Assembly (NCBI GenBank): GCA_023137315.1
Contig: JAGLPP010000126.1
Span: 1-33,533 of the forward strand
Length of the DNA stretch: 33,533 nt
Source of the DNA: Bacteriovoracaceae bacterium
GTDB taxonomy: Bacteria > Bdellovibrionota > Bacteriovoracia > Bacteriovoracales > Bacteriovoracaceae
Direction of reading: 5' to 3'
Numbering within the stretch: position 1 is the first letter of the stretch; every line of letters starts with the position of its first letter. The translations under genes were made by a program, and so were the position numbers. Of this stretch, positions 15,573-23,839 are shown one piece after another. Under the pieces are notes generated by a model, which was not told the DNA's origin, did no database searches, and saw only the letters and a program-made list of their open reading frames with translations.

Positions 15573-16091
15573 CTAGGACGACTCAAGGGCCAAAAGTACT
15601 TTTTTTGTTGATAATCCGTCACCACCAGAAAAACCACCGAGATTTTTTTTACCAAGAATCCTATGGCATGGAATTATAAGTGGTATTGGATTTTTGGCCA
15701 TTGCCTGTCCTACGGCCCTCGCTGCCCCGGGACTGCCGGCCATAAGAGCAATCTCACCATAATTTTTTGTTTTTCCAGGAGGAATTTTTCTTACCAGATG
15801 ATAAACTTTCCTGAAAAATTTCGTGCAATTTGAAATGTCGATTTCGATGTTGGTGAGATTTTGTGGTTTTCCCGAAAGATGTTTTTGAATGAGATCGATA
15901 TGTTTTTTTATTTTGGATGGAATGATTTTTGTTGTTTTGGATTCCGGATGATCTTTTTTAATCTTTATCAGGGCCTGTTTGGGATTTTTGTGTGGGAGAA
16001 TGAATGAGATGACTTTCCCTTCACGGTAAATCAGCGCAGCTATTCCGAGATTGGTTGAAAAAATCACATGAAAAAGTTCATGATGCGTCAT
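15573..16091 (-). CDS. ogt: Methylated-DNA--protein-cysteine S-methyltransferase
   Basis: This suicide repair protein moves the alkyl group from O6-alkylguanine to its own Cys. The 172-residue product has the active-site IPCHRI with Cys142, the recognition-helix motif GAARAVGQAMAKNP, the YGEIA turn before it and the GGFSGG loop after it. Length and order match Ogt/MGMT without an Ada domain. The ATG at 16091 is chosen because GGAG lies seven bases upstream. A TTG twelve bases earlier overlaps that ribosome site and is unlikely. It reads away from ftsH. Gene name could equally be mgt or ada-like C-terminal domain; the activity is well supported. Confidence 0.93.
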   Translation of the reverse strand: MTHHELFHVIFSTNLGIAALIYREGKVISFILPHKNPKQALIKIKKDHPESKTTKIIPSKIKKHIDLIQKHLSGKPQNLTNIEIDISNCTKFFRKVYHLVRKIPPGKTKNYGEIALMAGSPGAARAVGQAMAKNPIPLIIPCHRILGKKNLGGFSGGDGLSTKKVLLALESS

Positions 16092-16164
16092 ATTTTTCTC
16101 CAAAATTTCAAATATACACGAGGAGCGAAACCTTCTAAGGCGGTATTATCACGACTAATTAGGA

Positions 16165-16193
16165 TTGTCTCAAGGACGATACCATGGTAATAA
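16165..16193 (+). promoter_or_regulatory. Candidate promoter of ftsH-folP
   Basis: TTGTCT (16165-16170), a 17-base spacer and TAATAA (16188-16193), 37 bases before the ftsH start. Match to consensus is moderate. Confidence 0.35.
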
Positions 16194-16229
16194 TAATGTT
16201 AAACATAATTTGTAATTCGTAAGGGAAAT

Positions 16230-18170
16230 ATGAAACCTCAACAAAAGACCTTGGCACTATGGATTCTCATTTTTTTGATTTTTATACTCTTTTTCAAATT
16301 TCTCTCAGAAGATAAGCAGAAGCAGGATCAGATCACTTATTCAAAATTTATTGAAAAGGTTGAGCAGGGACAGGTACAGGAAGTCACCTTCAAAGGAAAA
16401 GATGTCATTCTTGGCCGCTATAAATTTTCAAAGAAGGACGAACAGGATAGATTTCAGGTGATTGGAGATACAGGTGAAAATACATTCAATCTCCTCAGAA
16501 AAAATGGCATTACTCCGAACTATGAAAAAGAGGAAAAGGACTCCTTTGTCCAACAGATAATCATTAGTTGGGGCCCGATGATCATATTGATCGTTATCTT
16601 TTACTTCTTTTTGCGTCAAATCCAAGTCGGTGGTGGAAAGGCCATGAGTTTTGGTAAGTCACGTGCAAAGATGCTTAGTGCTTCGGACAAGAAGATTACT
16701 TTCAGGGATGTGGCCGGTGTTGAGGAGGCAAAAGAGGAATTGAAGGAAGTTGTGGATTTTTTAAAGGATCCAAAAAAATATACCTCTCTTGGAGGAAAAA
16801 TTCCAAAGGGGGTTATTCTTGTAGGCCCTCCCGGAACAGGGAAGACGCTGCTTGCCCGTGCGGTTGCAGGTGAGGCCGATGTTCCGTTTTTTTCAATTTC
16901 AGGTTCGGATTTTGTGGAAATGTTCGTTGGTGTTGGTGCCAGCAGAGTGAGAGACCTCTTTGAACAAGGAAAAAAGAGTGCCCCATGTATTATTTTTGTG
17001 GATGAGATTGATGCTGTCGGCAGGCACAGAGGGTCCGGCCTTGGCGGCGGTCACGACGAAAGAGAGCAGACACTGAATCAGCTTTTGGTTGAAATGGATG
17101 GTTTTGAATCCAATGAAGGTGTTATTCTGATTGCTGCAACCAACAGGATTGATGTTCTTGATCCGGCTTTACTCCGTCCGGGAAGATTTGATCGAAGAGT
17201 TATGGTGTCCATACCGGATGTTCGCGGAAGGCTGGGAATCCTGAAGGTTCATACCGTAAAAACCCCCGTATCAGAAAATGTTAATCTTGAAAATATTGCA
17301 AAAGGGACTCCTGGATTTACGGGAGCCGATCTGGCCAATCTTGTCAACGAAGCGGCACTTTATGCGGCACGCTTGAATAAAAAACATCTCGAAAATGATG
17401 ATTTTGAACACGCCAAGGACAAGGTTTTGATGGGGCCGGAGCGAAGATCAATGATAATTTCCGATAGGGAGAAAAGGAATACTGCCTTTCATGAGGCTGG
17501 CCATACCTTGGTTGGATTGCATTTGCCGCAAGCGGATCCGATTCACAAGGTTAGTATTATTCCGCGAGGACAGGCACTTGGTGTGACGCAAACCCTGCCT
17601 GACGAGGAGATGCTGAGTCTCAGCAGGGAAAAGGCCAATAATTATATAGCTTTTTTAATGGGTGGACGTTCAGCAGAGGAGTTGGTGTTTAACGAGATGA
17701 CCAACGGGGCCTCAAATGACATTGAACGGGCCACGTCACTGGCCAGAAGCATGGTTTGTCATTGGGGAATGTCGGAAAAACTTGGGCCTGTAAATTTCAA
17801 GAAAACGGCCTTCAGCCCATTCCAGTATGGGGAACAGTCTGATTATTCGGAAAAGATGTCACAGGTTATTGATGAAGAGGTTTATCGCATTGTTGATGAG
17901 AATCGCAAGATCGCCTTTTTGATTCTAGAGGAACACCGTGATGTGCTGAACAGGATTGCTGAGGCATTGATCTTGTGGGAAACGCTGGATTATGAACAGA
18001 TCAAGCAAATTGCTGATGGCAAGGATATAGGTGTCCCGACTTTTGTAAAAAAGGATTCTGATGATGGTGGGGATAAAAAAGAGGAAGATGAAGAAAAAGT
18101 GTCCTTGCATGCTGATCCGGATGAAACTCTCGCAGTAAAAAAAGATTCAAAAATCATTCCACAAACGTAA
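16230..18170 (+). CDS. ftsH: ATP-dependent zinc metalloprotease FtsH
   Basis: FtsH is a hexameric membrane-anchored AAA+ protease that degrades misfolded membrane proteins and regulated cytoplasmic targets. The 646-residue protein has membrane helices at about 8-25 and 110-128 around a short periplasmic domain. Walker A is GPPGTGKT at 199-206, Walker B is [11 protein letters not shown], the second region of homology is [20 protein letters not shown] and the zinc motif is HEAGH at 421-425. The acidic C-terminal tail (about 605-646) is variable in the family. The ATG follows AAGGGA. folP starts two bases after its stop, the same ftsH-folP pairing known from Escherichia coli. Confidence 0.98.
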   Translation: MKPQQKTLALWILIFLIFILFFKFLSEDKQKQDQITYSKFIEKVEQGQVQEVTFKGKDVILGRYKFSKKDEQDRFQVIGDTGENTFNLLRKNGITPNYEKEEKDSFVQQIIISWGPMIILIVIFYFFLRQIQVGGGKAMSFGKSRAKMLSASDKKITFRDVAGVEEAKEELKEVVDFLKDPKKYTSLGGKIPKGVILVGPPGTGKTLLARAVAGEADVPFFSISGSDFVEMFVGVGASRVRDLFEQGKKSAPCIIFVDEIDAVGRHRGSGLGGGHDEREQTLNQLLVEMDGFESNEGVILIAATNRIDVLDPALLRPGRFDRRVMVSIPDVRGRLGILKVHTVKTPVSENVNLENIAKGTPGFTGADLANLVNEAALYAARLNKKHLENDDFEHAKDKVLMGPERRSMIISDREKRNTAFHEAGHTLVGLHLPQADPIHKVSIIPRGQALGVTQTLPDEEMLSLSREKANNYIAFLMGGRSAEELVFNEMTNGASNDIERATSLARSMVCHWGMSEKLGPVNFKKTAFSPFQYGEQSDYSEKMSQVIDEEVYRIVDENRKIAFLILEEHRDVLNRIAEALILWETLDYEQIKQIADGKDIGVPTFVKKDSDDGGDKKEEDEEKVSLHADPDETLAVKKDSKIIPQT

Positions 18171-18172
18171 AC

Positions 18173-19081
18173 ATGATTTTACCAGGTCTTGATTTTCCAG
18201 CATGTATGGGGATTGTTAATGTAACTCCCGATTCATTTTCCGACGGAGGACGTTTTGATTCATCCGCCGGGTTTGAAAAAAAAATCATGGAATTACTCGA
18301 ATGGAAGGTTCCAATCTGGGATATTGGGGCCGAGTCCACAGCACCTTTTAATGATTTGATTTCAGAGAAACAGGAACTGGAACGATTTGAGAAAACTTTT
18401 TTCGCCTGGGCCCGGAAAAATCACATACCTGAACATATAATTCTGTCAATTGATACATACAGGGGAACAACCTTCAGGAAAATTTACGATTGCATGAGGC
18501 AGCAGGGAATAAAAAACACCATGATTTGGAATGATGTTTCCGGGGTTATTGATGATGAGCTTTTTGAAACGCTCTCGCTTTGCCCCGATGCTTATTATGT
18601 TTTTTGTCATACCGGGACGGATCAAAGAAAGGATTCTGGAAACCATATGAAGAAGGTTTTTGGTTTTAACGAGAGGTGTGCCGTATCTGAAATTTGCGAG
18701 TACTTCATGAATGCGCTCGATCTTTTGGAGAGCAGGGGGATGGGAAACAGGGTGATTCTTGATCCGTGTTTTGGATTTTCCAAAACGATTGAACACAATC
18801 ATTTTTTGATAAAGAATATTGGAAAAATTATGGATCGTTTCAAGAAAGGGACGATATGGCTTTTTGGAATTTCCAGAAAATCATTTTTAAAAAAACTTGT
18901 AGAAAGAGAGTCCCTTGATAGTAATGTTCGTATACAAAGTGAGTATTTTCATACCAATATTCTGACAAGGTGGTTTAAAACACTTTCTGATCATCATTAT
19001 ATAGTTCGTTTACATGACCCGGGATTGTGGCAAGTATCAAAAAAATATATTGAAATACTTGATCTGGATCATTTGTCGTAA
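18173..19081 (+). CDS. folP: Dihydropteroate synthase
   Basis: The enzyme joins p-aminobenzoate and dihydropterin pyrophosphate in folate synthesis. The 302-residue protein shows MGIVNVTPDSFSDGGRF (12-28), DIGAESTAPF, SIDTYRG, IWNDVSG, ILDPCFGFSKTIEHN, FGISRKSF and VRLHDP, all in family order. One deviation stands out: the second mobile loop normally reads ESTRPG, but here the conserved Arg is Ala and Gly is Phe. The catalytic pterin-site residues (Asn of NVTPDSFS, the two Asp, Lys of SRKSF, Arg/His of the last motif) are present. No good ribosome site precedes the ATG, so translation is probably coupled to ftsH, whose stop is two bases upstream. Confidence 0.92.
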   Translation: MILPGLDFPACMGIVNVTPDSFSDGGRFDSSAGFEKKIMELLEWKVPIWDIGAESTAPFNDLISEKQELERFEKTFFAWARKNHIPEHIILSIDTYRGTTFRKIYDCMRQQGIKNTMIWNDVSGVIDDELFETLSLCPDAYYVFCHTGTDQRKDSGNHMKKVFGFNERCAVSEICEYFMNALDLLESRGMGNRVILDPCFGFSKTIEHNHFLIKNIGKIMDRFKKGTIWLFGISRKSFLKKLVERESLDSNVRIQSEYFHTNILTRWFKTLSDHHYIVRLHDPGLWQVSKKYIEILDLDHLS

Positions 19082-19203
19082 TCTAATGTGTTGAAATCAC
19101 GAACAGTTTCCAGTGTATTAATGTAAAAATTTCACTTTTAGGGAAGGGCCTACACATATTAGTTGGGGACGGATATACTTGGGCCACATTAAGGGAGGTT
19201 ATC

Positions 19204-20259
19204 TTGAAAAAGTTATCAATTTTGAGCGTTGTTTGTTTGTTATTGTCAATAGTTATATCAGGATCAGCATTTTCCAATCACCATCCTGTATCTTTTGAGT
19301 ATTTTAACGAAATTCTAAGTAATATCGACAAGGTTGTTTATGGGGATGATAACAGGGTTTTGGTTGGAAATTATGTTGACGAAAAATTCAAAAAATTTGC
19401 CGATTCAACCGCTGCCTTGATTCCAAGAAAACAGATCATTTTTAGAGATGGATTTGCCGTTGTCAACAATAAGACATTAATGCAGGAATTAGAGATATGT
19501 GAAGATGAACAATGGGCCAATATATCAGCTATTGCCATGTGTTCCGGTTTTTTGGTTGGAGAGGATCTTTTGGCAACTGCCGGTCATTGCGTGATGACAC
19601 AGAAGGAGTGTGAAGAAAATGTCTCATGGGTATTTGATTACAGGGCGGATATCATCGGTGACGGAAGTTTGTTGTATCTCCCGAAGGAAAACGTTTACCA
19701 TTGCAAGGAAATCGTTGAAAGAAAGCTAAACGAACACACAGAGGTGAGAAGTGATTTTGCAATAATAAGACTTGATCGTGCCGTTGTCGGAAGGGATGTT
19801 TTAAAGGTAAGAACTGAAGGAAAGATAGAGGATGGTTCCGAGCTTGTTATTATCGGTCATCCATCCGGATTGCCAACAATAATTGCAGATGGTGCCAATG
19901 TCCGTGATAACGATGCACATTATTTTTTCAGTGCCAACCTTGATTCCTTTGGTGGAAATTCTGGATCGGCCGTTTTCAATAGAGAGACAGGGCTTGTTGA
20001 AGGTATTCTTGTTAGGGGTGAAAGGGATTATATACTTGATAAAGAGAAAAAATGCTACCATGTTAACAAATGTTCGGATGATGAATGTCGCGGTGAAGAT
20101 GTTTCAAGAATAACCGCCATAAATACCATTGCTCCGTTTGGAAAAGCATGGCTCGAGCCGATTCCAAACGAGGATAATCTTAAGCCATACAACCCATGGC
20201 CATTTCCATTTCCGTTTTCTGATTTCTATATTCTTAATTTTGACGGGGGAAATAAGTAA
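19204..20259 (+). CDS. Secreted trypsin-like serine protease (S1), paralogue A
   Basis: The 351-residue protein has a signal peptide (about 1-24), then VVYGDDNR at 44-51 and a chymotrypsin-fold domain. The triad is His128 in ATAGHC, Asp184 in SDFAIIRLD and Ser253 in GGNSGSAV. After the domain comes a Cys motif C284-x5-C290-x4-C295-RGEDV and a Pro/Phe-rich tail to the end. The TTG start at 19204 is supported by GGGAGG upstream; no ATG is nearby. It is a paralogue of the gene at 22943, which has the same N-terminal and Cys motifs but lacks the long tail. Exported protease; the target is unknown. For a predator it could digest prey or remodel the bdelloplast, which is inference. Confidence 0.9.
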   Translation: MKKLSILSVVCLLLSIVISGSAFSNHHPVSFEYFNEILSNIDKVVYGDDNRVLVGNYVDEKFKKFADSTAALIPRKQIIFRDGFAVVNNKTLMQELEICEDEQWANISAIAMCSGFLVGEDLLATAGHCVMTQKECEENVSWVFDYRADIIGDGSLLYLPKENVYHCKEIVERKLNEHTEVRSDFAIIRLDRAVVGRDVLKVRTEGKIEDGSELVIIGHPSGLPTIIADGANVRDNDAHYFFSANLDSFGGNSGSAVFNRETGLVEGILVRGERDYILDKEKKCYHVNKCSDDECRGEDVSRITAINTIAPFGKAWLEPIPNEDNLKPYNPWPFPFPFSDFYILNFDGGNK

Positions 20260-20299
20260 AATTTTGCAGTAGCAGCACTGTGATGATAAGGTTATATAT

Positions 20300-21127
20300 G
20301 TGGGATATGTCTTATGTATGTTAATTGTGTGGCCTTTGTTTGTTTGTCCATCATTGGGCATGGAAAGTGGTTTGCCAGAGACACTGAGAAAAAAATGTGA
20401 TCTTAAAGACCCCGAGTCCTGTTTTGCGCTTGCTTATCACTACGATCTTTCCGGAAAAAATGACGACGCCTTCAGCGTTTATAAAAACGCCTGTGAATTA
20501 AAATATCTGCCAGCATGCTATAACCTTGGGCTTTATTTGATTGAGAGGAAGGAAAAGGACAAGGCAAGGGAATATTTTATAAAGTGTTGCATGGGAGATC
20601 ATTACAAGGGATGCGTAAATCTTGGAATTTGGGAACAAAATTACGGGAAGAAAAATGATGCCGAGGGGTACTTTCGTATGGGGTGCACTGGAAGAGTTCC
20701 TCTGGGATGTTTTTATCTTGGAAGTTTTTATGAGCGGAAAAAAGATAAGTTGAATGCACATAATGCCTTTCTTTCAGGATGCGTACTTGGGGATTTGGAA
20801 AATTGTTTAAAAGTTGCAATGTACGAAATGGAAGAAGGCAAACAAAAGAAGGCCATGGATCGTTTTAAGGATCTTTGTCGGAAAGATCTGGCCCGTGGAT
20901 GTCGTTATTATGGTTTTCTTCTTGAAAAAACCGGAGATCTGGTTCAGGCAAATAAAATATATCAAAAGGCATGTCATTATCTGGATGCCGGAAGTTGTTG
21001 GTTGTATGCAAGCAGGATCAAAAAATCACAATTTGCAGTTGCTAAAAAATATTTTGACCGATCCTGTAAATTGAATTTTGAGAGTGCATGCCATGAGCTT
21101 GAAAAAATGAAAAAGGGCCACAAGTAA
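20300..21127 (+). CDS. Secreted Cys-rich Sel1-like repeat protein
   Basis: The 275-residue product has a signal peptide (about 1-20) and then about seven helical pairs of roughly 33-36 residues. Each carries Cys near the helix ends and an A-x-x-x-L-G or C-x-x-L-G core (SCFALAYHYDL, ACYNLGLYLIE, GCVNLGIWEQN, GCFYLGSFYER). This resembles the Helicobacter Hcp family, where each Sel1-like repeat is closed by one disulfide, and suggests an oxidising periplasmic or extracellular location. The start GTG at 20300 follows AAGG at eight bases. It lies 40 bases after a secreted protease and just before the VOC-fold gene, likely one transcript. Binding partner unknown. Confidence 0.8.
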   Translation: MGYVLCMLIVWPLFVCPSLGMESGLPETLRKKCDLKDPESCFALAYHYDLSGKNDDAFSVYKNACELKYLPACYNLGLYLIERKEKDKAREYFIKCCMGDHYKGCVNLGIWEQNYGKKNDAEGYFRMGCTGRVPLGCFYLGSFYERKKDKLNAHNAFLSGCVLGDLENCLKVAMYEMEEGKQKKAMDRFKDLCRKDLARGCRYYGFLLEKTGDLVQANKIYQKACHYLDAGSCWLYASRIKKSQFAVAKKYFDRSCKLNFESACHELEKMKKGHK

Positions 21128-21141
21128 TATTGGAACATTGT

Positions 21142-21525
21142 ATGAATCTAGGAGAGATATTATTTTATTCAGAGGATACAAAAAGTTTATCTAGGTATAT
21201 TCAATCGCTTTTTGATCTTGAGGCCGTTCTGGATGATGATGTAATCAGGATAAAGCAACCCGATGTGACATTTTCAATTAAAAACAGGCAATTGCAATCT
21301 TCAAAGGAAGTTGAAAGTAACATGGTGTTGGATTTTCATGTGGCATCAATGGATGAGCTTTCAAACTTTTTGGAAAAAATACAATTTTATTACTATCGAT
21401 TAAAAGATGAGTTCAAGGTGGAACCTGACGTGCCCGAAATTGTTCAATCGGGAAATGTTTACTTTTGTGAAATATCCGATCCTGATGGCCGTGTGTGGAG
21501 GTTTTCCTACAGGGATTTGCAATAG
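21142..21525 (+). CDS. Glyoxalase/bleomycin-resistance (VOC) fold protein
   Basis: The 127-residue protein shows two beta-alpha-beta-beta-beta halves typical of VOC proteins. GEILFYSEDTKSLSRYIQSLF is the first strand and helix, LDFHVASMDELSNFLEKI the second module, and NVYFCEISDPDGRVWRFSYRDL the closing strands. His in LDFHV and Glu in FCEISDPDG sit at usual metal-ligand places, but a full four-ligand set was not verified, so catalysis is open. The ATG at 21142 has TTGGAA upstream; the TTG at 21130 lies only two bases after the previous stop. pyrC follows after 25 bases. The VOC family is functionally broad, so no substrate is named. Confidence 0.7.
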   Translation: MNLGEILFYSEDTKSLSRYIQSLFDLEAVLDDDVIRIKQPDVTFSIKNRQLQSSKEVESNMVLDFHVASMDELSNFLEKIQFYYYRLKDEFKVEPDVPEIVQSGNVYFCEISDPDGRVWRFSYRDLQ

Positions 21526-21550
21526 GATATTTTTTATTTCCGGGGATATC

Positions 21551-22843
21551 ATGAATAAGATTTTGGAAGGATTGGTTGTAAGTTCTGCAGGTATTGGCAG
21601 AAAGCAGATTGTTTTTGATGATAATACCGGTCTTATTACAAGTGTTGGGGATGTAAAAGTTCCCAGGGAAAATGTCGACTATTTTTATGATGATGATTGC
21701 CTGGTTTTTGCGGGTTTTATTGATATTCATGTTCACGCCAGGGAGGATGTGACAGGAAAATTCAAATACAAGGAGGATTTTCGTTCGATATCCCGTGCCG
21801 CCGTAAATGGTGGAGTGACGGCAATGGCGGATATGCCTAATAATCCATCTCCTCCGATTGATGAGAAAAGTTATTATGAAAAACTTTCCCTGATATCACC
21901 GATGAAAGTTCCAATATTTCTTTATGCAGGTATCGGGAATACAACCTTGCCGCTTGGATTCGACGTACCTTATAAACTATTTATGTCCCAATCGGTGGGG
22001 GATTTGTTTTTTGATAGTGAAAAGGCGTTGGAAAACACGCTCAGGCATTATGAGGGTGAAAGTGTAAGCTTTCATTGTGAGGATGGCGATATCCTGAAAA
22101 AATGTAAAAACAAGGACGATCATTTTGCCAGAAGGCCGGCAGAGGCTGAGGTTGTCTCAATCGGAAAGGCCATAAAATTAATAGAAAAATATTCCCTGAA
22201 AGGAAAAATTTGTCATGTGTCCACAGGTGAAGGACTTTTAAAGATTCTTGCCGCAAAGGATGCCGGGATTTGTGTGAAGGCCGAGGTAACGCCGTGGCAT
22301 CTTTACTATAACCATGAGGGGTTGAATACTTTTGAAAGAAATTTTTTTCAAGTGAATCCCCCAATTAGAAAGAGGCATGATCAGCAGATGCTTTTGAAAC
22401 ATTTTATCCGTGGTGATATTGATTTTCTTGCAACGGATCATGCACCGCATACATTAACGGAAAAACAGGATGGGATATCTGGATTGACGGGACTTGATAC
22501 ATTTGGCCCCTTTGTTAGCTGGATGATAAAGGAAAAAAATGTTTCTTTGGAAATCATCGCCAAAACCTGTGCGGAAAATCCCGGTACATTTTTAAATCAG
22601 TTTCTCCCGTCATTGAATGAGGCTTTCGGACTATACAATAATCTTGGAAAAGGCCTTGGTCTCATAGAGGAAGATCACACTGCGTCATTCACTGTTTTAA
22701 ACACTAAAAAATCAATAACAATAAGAAATAATCTAATAAAATCAAAGGCATCCTGGTCCCCATTTGAAGGGAAAACATTTCCAGGAAGCGTTCATGAAGT
22801 TTTTGTTAATGGGCGAACCAATATTGACAAATTAGTAAGGTGA
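21551..22843 (+). CDS. pyrC: Dihydroorotase
   Basis: The enzyme cyclises carbamoyl aspartate to dihydroorotate in pyrimidine synthesis. The 430-residue protein has the amidohydrolase metal motif DIHVHARED (His60, His62), followed by EDFRSISRAAVNGGVTAMADMPNN. It also has the metal His segments FHCED and CHVST, the catalytic LATDHAPH with Asp296, and a C-terminal beta-sandwich part (SVHEVFVNG). Length fits type I (PyrC/PyrX-like) rather than the 348-residue Escherichia coli type II form. The region where many enzymes have the carboxylated Lys was not resolved. The ATG at 21551 follows GGGGA. The larger upstream frame lacks a ribosome site and overlaps the VOC gene. Confidence 0.88.
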   Translation: MNKILEGLVVSSAGIGRKQIVFDDNTGLITSVGDVKVPRENVDYFYDDDCLVFAGFIDIHVHAREDVTGKFKYKEDFRSISRAAVNGGVTAMADMPNNPSPPIDEKSYYEKLSLISPMKVPIFLYAGIGNTTLPLGFDVPYKLFMSQSVGDLFFDSEKALENTLRHYEGESVSFHCEDGDILKKCKNKDDHFARRPAEAEVVSIGKAIKLIEKYSLKGKICHVSTGEGLLKILAAKDAGICVKAEVTPWHLYYNHEGLNTFERNFFQVNPPIRKRHDQQMLLKHFIRGDIDFLATDHAPHTLTEKQDGISGLTGLDTFGPFVSWMIKEKNVSLEIIAKTCAENPGTFLNQFLPSLNEAFGLYNNLGKGLGLIEEDHTASFTVLNTKKSITIRNNLIKSKASWSPFEGKTFPGSVHEVFVNGRTNIDKLVR

Positions 22844-22874
22844 AAACCTGACCTGTAATGTAAGAAGTTGTTAG

Positions 22875-22904
22875 TTGTCATTCCTGTAGCCGTTCGTGAA
22901 TAAT
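22875..22904 (+). promoter_or_regulatory. Candidate promoter of the second S1 protease
   Basis: TTGTCA (22875-22880), an 18-base spacer and AATAAT (22899-22904), each one base from consensus, 39 bases before the ATG at 22943. It would drive the protease pair 22943-25189. Confidence 0.45.
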
Positions 22905-22942
22905 AACCGAGCTGATTGGTTGCCGTTAACAAAGGGAGTAGT

Positions 22943-23812
22943 ATGAAATTGAATTTTCTTGTTTTCCTGGCCTTGTTTTTTGTGAATTCTATGACATGTC
23001 ACGCTACAAACAAGGTGGTTTACGGTGAAGATAACAGGATTGATATTGTTGAGGCCACAAGCAATATTTATGTTGAGCTGGCAAAATCAACTGCGGGAAG
23101 GATTACTCCTTCAAGATTAAAGGTCAAAGATAATGTTGTGACCATTACTGGTGATTCGCTTGTTTCAAGAGGAATCTGCTCTGATGAGCGTTTTGCAAAT
23201 CAGATTTCAGCAACTGATTGTTCAGGGTTCCTTGTAGGCGAGGATTTGTTGGTAACGGCCGGACATTGTATGAGGGATATGCGCGACTGTTCTGGATACA
23301 GATGGGTTTTCGACTTCAAATATGACGGATCGGATACTTACGAAGTTCCACAAAGCAGTGTCTATGAATGTGCTGAAATAGTTGATCAAAAACTCAGTCG
23401 CATAACGAAGGAAGACTATGCGCTCATCAGACTTGATAGAAAAGTTACCGACCGTGAACCACTAAGGGTAAGAAAAACCGGAAGAATTGCCGACGGAACA
23501 GAGCTTTTTATCATCGGACATCCAACCGGGCTTCCCACAAAGGTCGCTGACGGAGCAGCTGTAAGAACCAATACAAATGATTACTATTTTGTTTCAAATC
23601 TTGATTCATTCGGAGGTAATTCCGGATCGGCCGTGTTTGATGCCGACTCTGGTACAGTGGAAGGAATCCTGGTTCGTGGAGAAGTCGATTATGTCTATGA
23701 TCCTTCTGCTGGTTGTAGGAGAGTGAAGCAGTGTGACAGTGATAGCTGTAGAGGTGAGGATGTTACCCGGATAACCAGGGTGGCCAAGCTTATGGAAACG
23801 CTGAATAACTGA
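22943..23812 (+). CDS. Secreted trypsin-like serine protease (S1), paralogue B
   Basis: The 289-residue protein has a signal peptide (1-21), VVYGEDNR at 25-32, and a triad of His108 (VTAGHC), Asp158 (EDYALIRLD) and Ser217 (GGNSGSAV). The tail is the motif C248-x5-C254-x4-C259-RGEDV-TRI. It is clearly paralogous to the protease at 19204 along its whole domain. The VVYG segment near the mature N-terminus takes the place of the IVGG activation site of trypsin. Whether it is a cleaved propeptide junction is inference. The ATG at 22943 is supported by AAGGGAG; a TTG 27 bases earlier would run through that ribosome site. The subtilase gene follows after 27 bases. Confidence 0.92.
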   Translation: MKLNFLVFLALFFVNSMTCHATNKVVYGEDNRIDIVEATSNIYVELAKSTAGRITPSRLKVKDNVVTITGDSLVSRGICSDERFANQISATDCSGFLVGEDLLVTAGHCMRDMRDCSGYRWVFDFKYDGSDTYEVPQSSVYECAEIVDQKLSRITKEDYALIRLDRKVTDREPLRVRKTGRIADGTELFIIGHPTGLPTKVADGAAVRTNTNDYYFVSNLDSFGGNSGSAVFDADSGTVEGILVRGEVDYVYDPSAGCRRVKQCDSDSCRGEDVTRITRVAKLMETLNN

Positions 23813-23839
23813 AGTTTTTGAATCTAAATAGGAGTTAGA

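Noticed and set aside
21407-21550. Longer version of pyrC starting inside the VOC gene.
   Set aside because: The extension has no ribosome site, overlaps the VOC gene and does not match dihydroorotase N-termini; the ATG at 21551 has GGGGA.
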